DNA from: Weissella muntiaci
Lineage (GTDB): Bacteria; Bacillota; Bacilli; Lactobacillales; Lactobacillaceae
NCBI RefSeq assembly: GCF_008107635.1
Contig: NZ_SDGZ01000014.1
Location: 1 to 64,000, forward strand
DNA: 64,000 nucleotides
Reading direction: 5' to 3'
Made by a program: the position numbers and the translations under genes. Under the pieces are notes generated by a model, which saw only the letters and a list, made by a program, of their open reading frames with translations, ran no database searches and was not told where the DNA came from. The number at the start of each line of letters is the position of its first letter. The first letter of the stretch is position 1. Of this stretch, positions 1 through 7,895 are shown in pieces.

Positions 1-252
1 GAATTAATTCATACTGTCAACAACTTATAACAACTTTCTTTTAAGTAAGTATGCTTCTATAGGTTGTTTAATATATATGCGCTCATCAGAACTTAAACGA
101 TATTACGCCACTCTTGACTAACCTGCAAGCCCCTTTAACATTCTTTAATATATCGCTTCATGACACACCTCCGTTATCATGCTATCCTTGAAACAAGATA
201 TTAATAGTGATCGATAAAATAAACATTATCAAAGTAGGAAAGAAGATCCATC
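1..252. other. Left-edge intergenic stretch, no gene recognised
   Basis: AT-rich DNA upstream of the first gene. The only notable item is a minus-strand ATG at 161 preceded by a strong Shine-Dalgarno-like GGAGGTG, opening an ORF of only 8 codons (135-161). No convincing promoter pair was found. A gene lying left of the window could own this leader. Confidence 0.4.
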
Positions 253-639
253 ATGAGTTCAAAAACAGAAAAAGTCGCAGCTGAAGAGTTCCTGGCAATG
301 CTGCTTCAGTATAGCCGTGACTTTCATTACAATCACATCAACTTTTCGGTTCGTTTGAATCGCAATCCAGCTTATACACGTCAGGTCATGAATGTAATGT
401 TAAAGCGTATTTCAAAAAAATACGGTGATGACGAACGCCTATACGTTTCTATGACGGCTGATGAAGCAACTGCAATTCTCGCTTTGATCAATAACCTAAA
501 AGAAGAGATGTTTGCCAATTTCAGTAAAAAGATTACTTGGTCAACCGATTTATTAGTTCGTGAGAGCCAAGAATTTGGTTATCGACAAATTCGTGAACGC
601 GACCAATACAATAACCTTGAATTTGAAATTTTGCTATAA
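253..639 (+). CDS. Small protein of unknown function (128 aa)
   Basis: I do not recognise this family. The product is a soluble-looking, charged 128-residue protein with no signal peptide or membrane segment. It has a basic middle (NVMLKRISKKYGDDE, about residues 49-63) followed by a helical segment with acidic and hydrophobic alternation (TADEATAILALINNLKEEM). The start is supported by a purine-rich AGGAAAGAAG about 6-7 nt upstream of ATG. A strong bidirectional terminator follows at once. It is one of few plus-strand genes here and stands alone, so context gives no functional hint. It is probably a real lineage-restricted gene because of the good ribosome-binding site, full-length frame and dedicated terminator. 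Confidence 0.7.
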   Translation: MSSKTEKVAAEEFLAMLLQYSRDFHYNHINFSVRLNRNPAYTRQVMNVMLKRISKKYGDDERLYVSMTADEATAILALINNLKEEMFANFSKKITWSTDLLVRESQEFGYRQIRERDQYNNLEFEILL

Positions 640-640
640 A

Positions 641-671
641 AAAAGGACGAGGAATGTTTACTCGTCCTTTT
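641..671. terminator. Bidirectional rho-independent terminator
   Basis: Perfect stem AAAAGGACGAG/CTCGTCCTTTT around a 9-nt loop, with T-runs on both strands. It serves the 128-aa gene on the plus strand and the LPxTG surface-protein gene on the minus strand (convergent pair). Confidence 0.9.
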
Positions 672-697
672 TTATTGCTCTGATTTAAGCAAATTCA

Positions 698-2551
698 CTA
701 TTTCTTAAACCAAAAACGCACTGCCACTCCCAATAACATCGTCACTCCCACAAACTGAAGCCAAGCAGCGTGTAGCATCCCTGTCATAGGAAGGACATCA
801 TTTGTTTCGGCCTTGGCCTCACTAGCACTTTCCTTCGTAAGCGCCTCATTCAGAGTTGGCGTACTACTACTATTAACCTGTGTCAGTGCCGGCTGTTCAT
901 AGTTAGTGTTTTTGGACGGCTCCGTTATCTGGTCGGCCCTATAAGTCAAAACAACCTGTTGATCCTCATCTGTAAAACTTCCTTTAGTAGAGCCACTGCT
1001 CTTATCAAAAACATAACCAGCAATCTTTTCCGGTGCGACAGTATACACCGTGCCTGTTTGGCCGTGTATAACTTGATCATCGTGAATTGGCTTACCATGC
1101 TCATCTTGATACTTTACCGTTACTGTCGCAAGTTTTTCAGTAGGTTGCCAAACATATGTTCCAGCCCCAAGCGGCGCCTGATAATCATTAACTAACTCTG
1201 CGGAACTCCAAAGTTTGCTAGAAACTCCCTGACCAGCCTGATTCACTTTCTGCCACTTACCACTATAACCAGTCTGATTAATTTCTGATAACGCCGTATG
1301 TTCCAGCGATTTGAAGTTTGTCCCCAGCTTAATTTGCTTCAGTTGATTAGCATTCAAGAACATATCATACATGCTCAAAACATTACTAGTATCAAAAGTT
1401 GATAGATCAACCTTTTCAAGTGCATAATTCTGTAAGAACATGTCATCCATTGTTTCAACCTTTGCCGTATTGAAATTTGACAAATCTAAATCCGTTAGTG
1501 ATTGATCATCACCAAACATCATGTACATATCTTTAACTTGGCTAGTGTCGAAATGCGAAACGTCGATTGTTTTAACTTGTCGATTACCAGCAAACATACC
1601 ACCCATATGCATCACATTTGCTGTATCAAAACCGGACACATCAAGTGACGTCAACTGTCCTTCAGTTCCATACATGTTAAACATATCGCGCATGTCAGTC
1701 ACATTAGTAGTATCAAAACCGGATACATCTAATTCTTTTAGCTTTCCCAACCCTAAAAACATACTCTCCATATTTGTTACTTTAGCTGTATCAAAACCGG
1801 ATACGTCCAAACTCGTTAGATTATCATCACCTATAAACATTGCACTCATGTCTAAGACCTTAGCAGTATTAAATCCAGATACATCTAAGGTCGTTAGCGC
1901 ATTATTCTCGTAGAACATGTTTGCCATATCAAGTACATTTGTCGTATCAAATTTCGAAACGTCGACTGCTTTTAACACATAATCACAGTCAAACATTCCA
2001 TGCATTGAAGCAACATTTTTAGTATCGAAATTCGCTATATTCAAATCTTCCAATGCATAGTTTAAAGCAAACATATTCCGCATGCTCAAAACGTTTGTCG
2101 TATTAAGACTAGATAAATCCAACGAAGTCAGCTTCTCATCGCCGTAAAACATCTCGCTCATACTAGTGACACCAGCCGTGTCCAGGTTATTAAGTCCCTC
2201 AATTGCAGTTAGATCTTTTAACCCAGCAAACATCTCATGTGCACTTCCGCGCACTACAAGTGGTCCTTCTATGATAATTTTCTTCACAGAGCCATACGCT
2301 GCATCAATCATACTGATACTCTCAGGGCTACTAACCTTCCCACCTGGAATATGCAGGGTGCCATCCCGATCAAGTGTCACCGACAAATCGGACCAATCAA
2401 CAGTTTGATCAACGTCACTTGGTACCCTCTCGCTAGTATCTGGACCATTGCCACTTGGGTCACCCCAACCCGAATCAGCAAAACCTTGCCCCGTCGCTAA
2501 CAACATCGACAAAATTGCCGTACTAACCATTAACCCCTGTTTTACTCGCAT
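698..2551 (-). CDS. LPxTG-anchored BspA/DUF285 leucine-rich surface protein with MucBP domain
   Basis: A 617-residue cell-wall protein, likely an adhesin. Residues 1-25 form a signal peptide (MRVKQG start, hydrophobic core, cleavage near GFADSG). Residues about 105-410 are roughly eleven tandem repeats of about 25 residues of the type MFxxxxxLxxLDVSGFDTxxVxxM, the BspA/DUF285 bacterial surface repeat. A MucBP-like domain follows (about 470-540, VTVKYQDEHGKPI...YTVAPEKIAGY), then a Ser/Thr/Glu-rich spacer. The C-terminus is a sortase signal: LPMTG, a hydrophobic helix and a short FWFKK basic tail. The gene is monocistronic. A plausible promoter (TTGAAG, 17 nt, TATGCT) lies at 2579-2607. Binding to host, plant or mucus is inferred from the family, not shown. 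Confidence 0.9.
   Translation of the reverse strand: MRVKQGLMVSTAILSMLLATGQGFADSGWGDPSGNGPDTSERVPSDVDQTVDWSDLSVTLDRDGTLHIPGGKVSSPESISMIDAAYGSVKKIIIEGPLVVRGSAHEMFAGLKDLTAIEGLNNLDTAGVTSMSEMFYGDEKLTSLDLSSLNTTNVLSMRNMFALNYALEDLNIANFDTKNVASMHGMFDCDYVLKAVDVSKFDTTNVLDMANMFYENNALTTLDVSGFNTAKVLDMSAMFIGDDNLTSLDVSGFDTAKVTNMESMFLGLGKLKELDVSGFDTTNVTDMRDMFNMYGTEGQLTSLDVSGFDTANVMHMGGMFAGNRQVKTIDVSHFDTSQVKDMYMMFGDDQSLTDLDLSNFNTAKVETMDDMFLQNYALEKVDLSTFDTSNVLSMYDMFLNANQLKQIKLGTNFKSLEHTALSEINQTGYSGKWQKVNQAGQGVSSKLWSSAELVNDYQAPLGAGTYVWQPTEKLATVTVKYQDEHGKPIHDDQVIHGQTGTVYTVAPEKIAGYVFDKSSGSTKGSFTDEDQQVVLTYRADQITEPSKNTNYEQPALTQVNSSSTPTLNEALTKESASEAKAETNDVLPMTGMLHAAWLQFVGVTMLLGVAVRFWFKK
1340..2230 (-). repeat. Tandem ~75-bp coding repeats (BspA-type)
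   Basis: The repeat block of the surface protein. About eleven 75-bp units encode MFxxxxxLxxLDxSxFDTxxVxxM. The core GATGTNTCNGGNTTTGATAC is nearly identical between several units, so copy number could change by recombination. Confidence 0.8.
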
Positions 2552-2879
2552 AACTATTCCCCATAAATATTTTCCGTAAGCATATCACTTCATTCAAAGA
2601 CCTTCAATATACTCAAAATATCTATTTTAAATGCAAAAGTTTAGTTAATAATGTTTTTAGGCTAGTGTCAATTTACATGCACCAGCCTTCTCATTGGCTA
2701 AACACAAGGTCTTGCTGACGGTCACATTTGTTAAAGATTAACAAAACAATCATTGCACCAGCTATACATTTAATGCGAACACTTTGGCGCATATTGCATA
2801 ACGTTTTCTCATGACCTTGGGTAACAGAAAAAAAATAAGCTAACAGTACATAACTGTTAGCTTATCTAATAATCAACGA
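2552..2879. other. Intergenic region with surface-protein promoter and gpmA terminator
   Basis: 328 bp between two minus-strand genes. It holds the candidate promoter of the surface-protein gene at 2579-2607 and the terminator of gpmA at 2835-2865. The remaining AT-rich DNA shows no ORF or strong structure. Confidence 0.5.
2835..2865 (-). terminator. gpmA terminator
   Basis: Stem ATAAGCTAACAG/CTGTTAGCTTAT with a 7-nt loop, followed on the minus strand by a run of eight T. Confidence 0.9.
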
Positions 2880-3593
2880 TTACTCACCGATGATCTTCTT
2901 ATCAGCAACCTTCATATCTGCATCAAAATCGTAGATCCAAGGTTGTCCATTAGCAATTTCCACCTTCAAGATATCATCATCTGAGATACCTTCGATGTGC
3001 TTTACTAAGGCACGCAATGAGTTACCATGCGCTGCAATAATTACATTCTTACCAGCCTTCAAATCACGCTCGATGTTTGAAGCCCAGAAAGGCAATACGC
3101 GTTCCAAAGTTACCTTCAAGTTTTCACCAAATGGTAGCTCACCAGCAGGAACATCAGCGTAACGACGGTCAAAAGCTGCATAGGTCTTGCCCAAAACTTC
3201 AACCGTTGCATCTTGCTCAGTTAGCAATGGTGGCAAAACATCATAAGAACGACGCCATTGCAAAACTTGATCAGCGCCCCACTTCTCAGCTGCATCAGCC
3301 TTATTCAAACCTTGTAGTGCGCCATAGTGACGTTCGTTCAAACGCCATGACTTTGTTTCTGGAATAAATAATTGTCCAGCCTCTTCAAGAGCCAAGTGCA
3401 ATGTAGTAATTGCTCGTGTTAATACTGATGTATATGCTTGGTCAAATTGAATTTCTTCAGCAGCCAACATCTCACCAGCTTTACGTGCTTGCTCAATACC
3501 TTGGTCACTCAACTTTGTGTCAACCCAACCATTGAATAAATTCAATGCGTTCCATTCAGATTGTCCGTGACGAATCAAAACCAACTTTGCCAT
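2880..3593 (-). CDS. gpmA: 2,3-bisphosphoglycerate-dependent phosphoglycerate mutase
   Basis: Glycolytic enzyme that interconverts 3- and 2-phosphoglycerate in the cytosol through a phosphohistidine. The N-terminus carries the RHGQSEWN motif with the catalytic His, then the family signatures LNERHYGALQGLNK and, near the C-terminus, AHGNSLRAL with the second His. Length from the chosen start is 237 residues, close to the roughly 230-250 of dPGM enzymes. The frame is open 16 codons further upstream, but MAKLVLIRHGQ is the family N-terminus and is preceded by AAGAGG at good spacing. It stands alone with its own terminator, as expected for a highly expressed central-metabolism gene. Confidence 0.97.
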   Translation of the reverse strand: MAKLVLIRHGQSEWNALNLFNGWVDTKLSDQGIEQARKAGEMLAAEEIQFDQAYTSVLTRAITTLHLALEEAGQLFIPETKSWRLNERHYGALQGLNKADAAEKWGADQVLQWRRSYDVLPPLLTEQDATVEVLGKTYAAFDRRYADVPAGELPFGENLKVTLERVLPFWASNIERDLKAGKNVIIAAHGNSLRALVKHIEGISDDDILKVEIANGQPWIYDFDADMKVADKKIIGE

Positions 3594-3694
3594 TGGAAAT
3601 ACCTCTTCTTTAATTAAAATATTACAAATTAATTGTATCACTTTTATGCTTTATAAAACTCTTAAATGCCGATGTATCCGCTTTCATAAGAGCT

Positions 3695-4711
3695 TTATCG
3701 TTTTATCTGCCCATCCTCGATAACGATGCCCGACGAATGTTCAGGTGCTGTTTGTCGCTCTGGGTATAACCGTCGAATCACCGCATTAACTGCCGTGGGA
3801 ACCTCACCAAATCCAGATGCAATTAATTCTGCCTTGCCTAGATAACCAGCAACATCTCCGACCGCAAACACACCTGGAATCGATGTCGCCTGCTCTGAGT
3901 CGACCATGAACTTCAAACGTTCTGTCGCGGGTTGAATCTGCCATCCATCAACAATTTTATTTTCCGATGTAAAACCGTATGAAACGACAACGTCATCAAC
4001 ATTAATGATTTTTCGTTCATCGGAGCGGGCACGATTTAACTCAACATTCAGCGAACCATCAGCGAGCTTCTCAATCCCAACAATATTGAATGGTGTCTGT
4101 AGCGTCACCTCAGATTGATGCAACGCAGTCACAGCACTCTCCATTGCCCGCAATTGCTCTCGGCGATGCGTTAAATGCACCTCATCTGCAATTTCCGTCA
4201 ACATTAATGCCGTATCAACCGCCGAGTCACCACCACCGGCGACCAAAACTCGATGATTTTTGAAAACATCCCGATCATTAATAAAGTAGTGTACACCTTG
4301 CCCTTCAAGATCATTTTCAATTTCCGCGGGTAAGCGTCGTGGATCAAACGCTCCTCGTCCTGTTGCAATCAAAATTGCTCGTGAATGAAAGCTCCCCCGG
4401 TTCGTCGTAACAATAAACCCGTCCTGGTCTGGAACCACATCACTAACTGTTGTCTCGAGATACAAATTTTGCGGGAATTGTTCCATCTGTGCTTTAAGCG
4501 CAGTCACAATTTCAAGTCCCGTTGTATTTACAAAACCTGCAATATCCAGAATCGTCTTTTGCGGATATAAATTGGCAACCTGTCCACCAACGTTAGCTAG
4601 TGATTCGATAATTACCGTGTCTAATTCGCGCAGACTGGCATAGAAGGCTGCAAATAGCCCCACCGGACCAGCTCCAATAATGGTTAGATCCGTGTCCTTC
4701 AGTTCCATCAT
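3695..4711 (-). CDS. Ferredoxin/flavodoxin-NADP+ reductase, thioredoxin-reductase-like type
   Basis: A 338-residue FAD enzyme of the YumC-type ferredoxin-NADP+ reductases. An N-terminal FAD-binding dinucleotide fold shows GAGPVGLFAAF, followed by GGQVANLYP. A central NADPH-binding fold shows GGGDSAVDTAL. A second FAD contact, VFAVGDVAGY, is near the C-terminus. It has no CxxC redox pair where thioredoxin reductase has one, which places it with the ferredoxin reductases. It probably supplies electrons to ferredoxin or flavodoxin for reductive biosynthesis. The start has two consecutive ATG codons behind AGGTAGG; the first is used here, the second would shorten the protein by one residue. Confidence 0.88.
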   Translation of the reverse strand: MMELKDTDLTIIGAGPVGLFAAFYASLRELDTVIIESLANVGGQVANLYPQKTILDIAGFVNTTGLEIVTALKAQMEQFPQNLYLETTVSDVVPDQDGFIVTTNRGSFHSRAILIATGRGAFDPRRLPAEIENDLEGQGVHYFINDRDVFKNHRVLVAGGGDSAVDTALMLTEIADEVHLTHRREQLRAMESAVTALHQSEVTLQTPFNIVGIEKLADGSLNVELNRARSDERKIINVDDVVVSYGFTSENKIVDGWQIQPATERLKFMVDSEQATSIPGVFAVGDVAGYLGKAELIASGFGEVPTAVNAVIRRLYPERQTAPEHSSGIVIEDGQIKR

Positions 4712-4745
4712 ATTAACCTACCTTTTATTTTTGATAAACAATTGC

Positions 4746-5558
4746 TTACAAATTACGGGTATATTTTGGTCTAAAGTTTGTTAAGTCAACACCTAGCTCG
4801 CTTTTCAAGATCATATCAACCGCACTTTGCCCTTCCGGTGCAAAATTCCCAAATGCTCGTGCAAATTCTGGGAAGAGGGCTTTAATTTTCTCAGGATGCT
4901 CACCATCAAGGATTAGCAAGTAATTAGCCACCTTAGTTTTATTATTGGTTAGCCACAATAAATGAATCGTCTGGATTTCACCATAACTATCGTCGGCAAT
5001 TCCAACAAGTTCAGCCATCAAAGGAGTTGGTAACGTTTTATCATCAGTATCTTGCATATCAAGTTCTGCATCTTCTGAGCCTTGAGCGGCCGTTTGCCCC
5101 CCAGGAACCGGACTATGTACTTGATCGTTTAACAAGTATTGTAGGTTCTCACGCGAAATTGGCATCCCATCAGAAAAAGGATTCATTGCCAAACCTTCGA
5201 GCTCTTCACCGGCTGATTCCATAATTGGTGCATAATCGACCACGTGCATTGGCCAAGTATAAACATCCTCATCAGATTGCATTTCACCTTCTGCCAAAGC
5301 ATCCATATCCGTAAAGATCGGAAAGACACTATGACCATCCTCGGTTTGCAAAGCAATCAGGCGTGTCTCGGTACCTTCATTCAAAGCCATCGAACCATCA
5401 TCATTAATCACTGGTGGTTGGCTAAAGTTAACCGGAGCCAGGAATACCGCTTCTTTTAACGCCGCAACGAACGCTTGTTCATTTGCCTGATTTTGGTCAT
5501 CCCTAAACTGATTTAACGCTTCTATTAATACTGCGTTATTTAATTCTTCTGGATTCAT
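4746..5558 (-). CDS. SseB-family protein
   Basis: A 270-residue cytosolic protein. Residues 1-110 look like the SseB N-terminal domain (LNNAVLIEALNQF...FVAALKEAVFLAPV...GTETRLIALQTEDGHSVFPIFTD). The C-terminal half looks like the SseB C-terminal domain region, ending around FRPKYTRNL. SseB proteins were named for serine-sensitivity enhancement in enterobacteria; their molecular role in Gram-positives is not established. The start at MNPEE is preferred because GAGGG sits 5 nt upstream, inside the four codons of a slightly longer frame. The gene lies 22 bp downstream of ispE and is probably co-transcribed with it. Confidence 0.75.
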   Translation of the reverse strand: MNPEELNNAVLIEALNQFRDDQNQANEQAFVAALKEAVFLAPVNFSQPPVINDDGSMALNEGTETRLIALQTEDGHSVFPIFTDMDALAEGEMQSDEDVYTWPMHVVDYAPIMESAGEELEGLAMNPFSDGMPISRENLQYLLNDQVHSPVPGGQTAAQGSEDAELDMQDTDDKTLPTPLMAELVGIADDSYGEIQTIHLLWLTNNKTKVANYLLILDGEHPEKIKALFPEFARAFGNFAPEGQSAVDMILKSELGVDLTNFRPKYTRNL

Positions 5559-5580
5559 TATGTCCCTCACATTTACATTA

Positions 5581-6438
5581 TTAATTTATTATCCGTGCAA
5601 TATAGGTCTCAGAAACAAACCCTTTGATTCCATTCAGAATCCGTTTGGCCCGAGAATACTTGGTTGTAATTCCGAATACAGTCGGACCAGTCCCCGACAT
5701 TTGCGCCGCATCAGCTCCAAACTGCAACATTTTATCTTTCAACTTGATAATCTCTGGAAAACGAGTCGCCGTTAATGGTTCCAACACGTTAAACATCGCC
5801 TTAAAAGCTTGATCAAAACGGCTGGCATTTACTTCAGCCATCAATTTATCCATGTTGCCATGTTCGACATTTTCATAATCAATCAATTTCAAGATTTTAG
5901 GCGTTGAAACTGAAATCGCTGGTTTTGAGACTACCAACCATAATGGTGGCAGTTTTGCCGTCAACGGTTCAACAACTTCGCCCCGTCCAGTCACTCGCGC
6001 TGGTCTCGAATAGACACAAAACGGTACGTCCGCATCAATTTGTAAGCCAATTTGCGCTAAATCCGCCTCTGTTTTACCAAGATGCCAAATTCGATTCAAG
6101 CCCCGTAAGACGGCAGCCGCATCTGAGGACCCACCGCCCATACCAGCAGCAACTGGAATTCGCTTATCAATATGAATCTCAACCCCTTCATCAACGTGGG
6201 CTTCATTTCGCATTACAACAGCCGCCTGAAAGGCCAAGTTTTTCTCATTTAGCGGCAAGATCCCACTAGTTGATTCAACGATGATTTCATCATGATCATT
6301 GGTCGTCTTAATTGTCAGGGTATCAGCCAGATCAATCGCAACCATCAACATATCCCATTCCTGCTCACCGCTTGGATGTACAAACGGCGTATCAAGACTA
6401 ATATTTAATTTTGCGTAGGCCCGTTCTAATACCTCCAT
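5581..6438 (-). CDS. ispE: 4-diphosphocytidyl-2-C-methyl-D-erythritol kinase homologue (GHMP kinase)
   Basis: A 285-residue GHMP-family kinase. In organisms with the MEP isoprenoid pathway IspE phosphorylates CDP-ME with ATP. The N-terminus ERAYAKLNISLD and the glycine-rich ATP loop PVAAGMGGGSSDAA are hallmark IspE sequences, and MSGTGPTVFGI near the C-terminus is the third GHMP motif. Length is typical. Most lactic acid bacteria make isoprenoids by the mevalonate route and keep ispE as an orphan, so the true substrate here is uncertain. In Bacillus ispE is next to purR; here purR is 54 kb away. The SseB-like gene follows. Confidence 0.88.
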   Translation of the reverse strand: MEVLERAYAKLNISLDTPFVHPSGEQEWDMLMVAIDLADTLTIKTTNDHDEIIVESTSGILPLNEKNLAFQAAVVMRNEAHVDEGVEIHIDKRIPVAAGMGGGSSDAAAVLRGLNRIWHLGKTEADLAQIGLQIDADVPFCVYSRPARVTGRGEVVEPLTAKLPPLWLVVSKPAISVSTPKILKLIDYENVEHGNMDKLMAEVNASRFDQAFKAMFNVLEPLTATRFPEIIKLKDKMLQFGADAAQMSGTGPTVFGITTKYSRAKRILNGIKGFVSETYIARIIN

Positions 6439-6541
6439 AAGGTCAGTCCTTTCATCGTAGTCATAATGTTATTATACCAAGGTTCCTTAAGTAAATAAAA
6501 AGAACCTAATCACAAACTCTCGTCAAAGCGAAAAATAAAAA

Positions 6542-6571
6542 AAGCTAGACGCATATTAAGCCGTCTAGCTT
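6542..6571 (-). terminator. Terminator of MFS transporter gene
   Basis: Stem AAGCTAGAC/GTCTAGCTT followed on the minus strand by a run of seven T. Confidence 0.88.
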
Positions 6572-6578
6572 TATAGTC

Positions 6579-7775
6579 TTAAAACTTTGCAGTCTTTCTA
6601 AAACCAATTAACATCATTATCAAAACACCAGCTAGTGCCACGAATGACATCACGGCGGCTGTATCAAACAAAACTTGATAGCCAGCCATCTCAATCAATG
6701 CACCACCTGCAACTGGTCCGATTGCACGACCCAAACTAGGCGCGGCTGATAGCACACCTTGATACCGGCCTTTTAAATCCATCGGTGTAATCTCGTTGAC
6801 CAACACCGGTACCATTGGAAAGGCGATTGTCTCACCTAAAGTTGTAATTGCCATCGCAATTGCAAAGACCGCAAATGTTTTTGCAAAAGGCAAAACCAAG
6901 AAAGCTAATCCAAATAGTCCAAGACCAAATAAAATCTGCGCAATCATCGTTTTCCGATTAGCTGATACATTAAGTACGTTGATAATCAATTGGAATACAC
7001 CAATCAGAACCCCATTGATCGTCCAAAGTAATGAATACTGCCATAGTGGCAAACTAAGCACACTCGACATATAGACAGAAAGGTTTCCTTGCCACTGAAC
7101 ATAAGCCGTGTGCAATACAACCAGTGCCATCACTAATGTGTAGATAATAATCAGATTCCATACCGGCATCATTGAAGAGTGCTTGTAAGCTTTATTCTCA
7201 GTATGCTCAACTTTTGGAAACTCCATTCCTAAGAAGCGCCATGCGACCGTCAACATAATTATATATAGCACCAATGCTGCGATAAATAGCCATTGCACTC
7301 CGAAACCATAGATAAATCCAACCAACGCTGTTCCAAAGGCCATTCCAAAATTTGCGATGAAATATAGCATATTGAAAACAAAACGACCATCATGCGAATA
7401 CACGCGTGTTCCGTAGGAATTAATTAATGCCGTCAACCAGCCAAACAAAAATCCGGTTGCCGAAAGTAAAATTGGAAAGGCTGGCCACGCGTGCCAAAAT
7501 ACCAACAGCGCTAAGAAGAAAATCATTGCGATTGTTCCACCTCGGAACAACGTCCGCGGTTGGTATTTATCAAATAAACGTCCAGCCAAAAGGGCCCCTA
7601 ACATTTGCAAAATCGCATTCAGGAAGAGTACCCAACCTACGGTAACCATATCTTGTCCTAGCTGTTCATGGATATAAACCGACGCCAAAGGCCACAAAAA
7701 GTCAAAACCAAAACTATTTATAAATGAAACTGATAGTAACCACTTCAATGGTAATCCAGCCCGCTTTGCTTGCAT
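6579..7775 (-). CDS. MFS transporter, multidrug-efflux type
   Basis: A 398-residue integral membrane protein with about twelve hydrophobic helices in two halves. An MFS signature-like loop lies between helices 2 and 3 (GRLFDKYQPRTLFRGG). Substrate cannot be read from sequence; the size and N-terminal topology resemble the MDR family of drug/proton antiporters. The start chosen is the ATG at 7775 behind GGAGGG (6-nt spacing) rather than a TTG two codons upstream. It is monocistronic with its own terminator and sits between ispE and the dnaB operon. Confidence 0.85.
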   Translation of the reverse strand: MQAKRAGLPLKWLLSVSFINSFGFDFLWPLASVYIHEQLGQDMVTVGWVLFLNAILQMLGALLAGRLFDKYQPRTLFRGGTIAMIFFLALLVFWHAWPAFPILLSATGFLFGWLTALINSYGTRVYSHDGRFVFNMLYFIANFGMAFGTALVGFIYGFGVQWLFIAALVLYIIMLTVAWRFLGMEFPKVEHTENKAYKHSSMMPVWNLIIIYTLVMALVVLHTAYVQWQGNLSVYMSSVLSLPLWQYSLLWTINGVLIGVFQLIINVLNVSANRKTMIAQILFGLGLFGLAFLVLPFAKTFAVFAIAMAITTLGETIAFPMVPVLVNEITPMDLKGRYQGVLSAAPSLGRAIGPVAGGALIEMAGYQVLFDTAAVMSFVALAGVLIMMLIGFRKTAKF

Positions 7776-7814
7776 ACTCAACCCTCCAAAATATTTAAAA
7801 TTATTATCCCAACT

Positions 7815-7860
7815 AAAGACCGAATGACCACTGCCTCATGCAGCCGATCATCCGGTCTTT
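7815..7860 (-). terminator. Possible terminator of the gdpP-rplI-dnaB operon
   Basis: Stem AAAGACCG/CGGTCTTT with an inner CTGC/GCAG hairpin, 35 nt beyond the dnaB stop. It lacks a clean T-run, so termination strength is doubtful. Confidence 0.5.
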
Positions 7861-7895
7861 AGTACCCACTTCAATCAACTTATGCGTACGTTCTT

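Noticed and set aside
135-161. Minus-strand 8-codon ORF (MKRYIKEC) with strong GGAGGTG ribosome-binding site
   Set aside because: Too short and without a visible promoter or downstream gene inside the window; could be the leader of a gene to the left. Recorded but not annotated as a gene.
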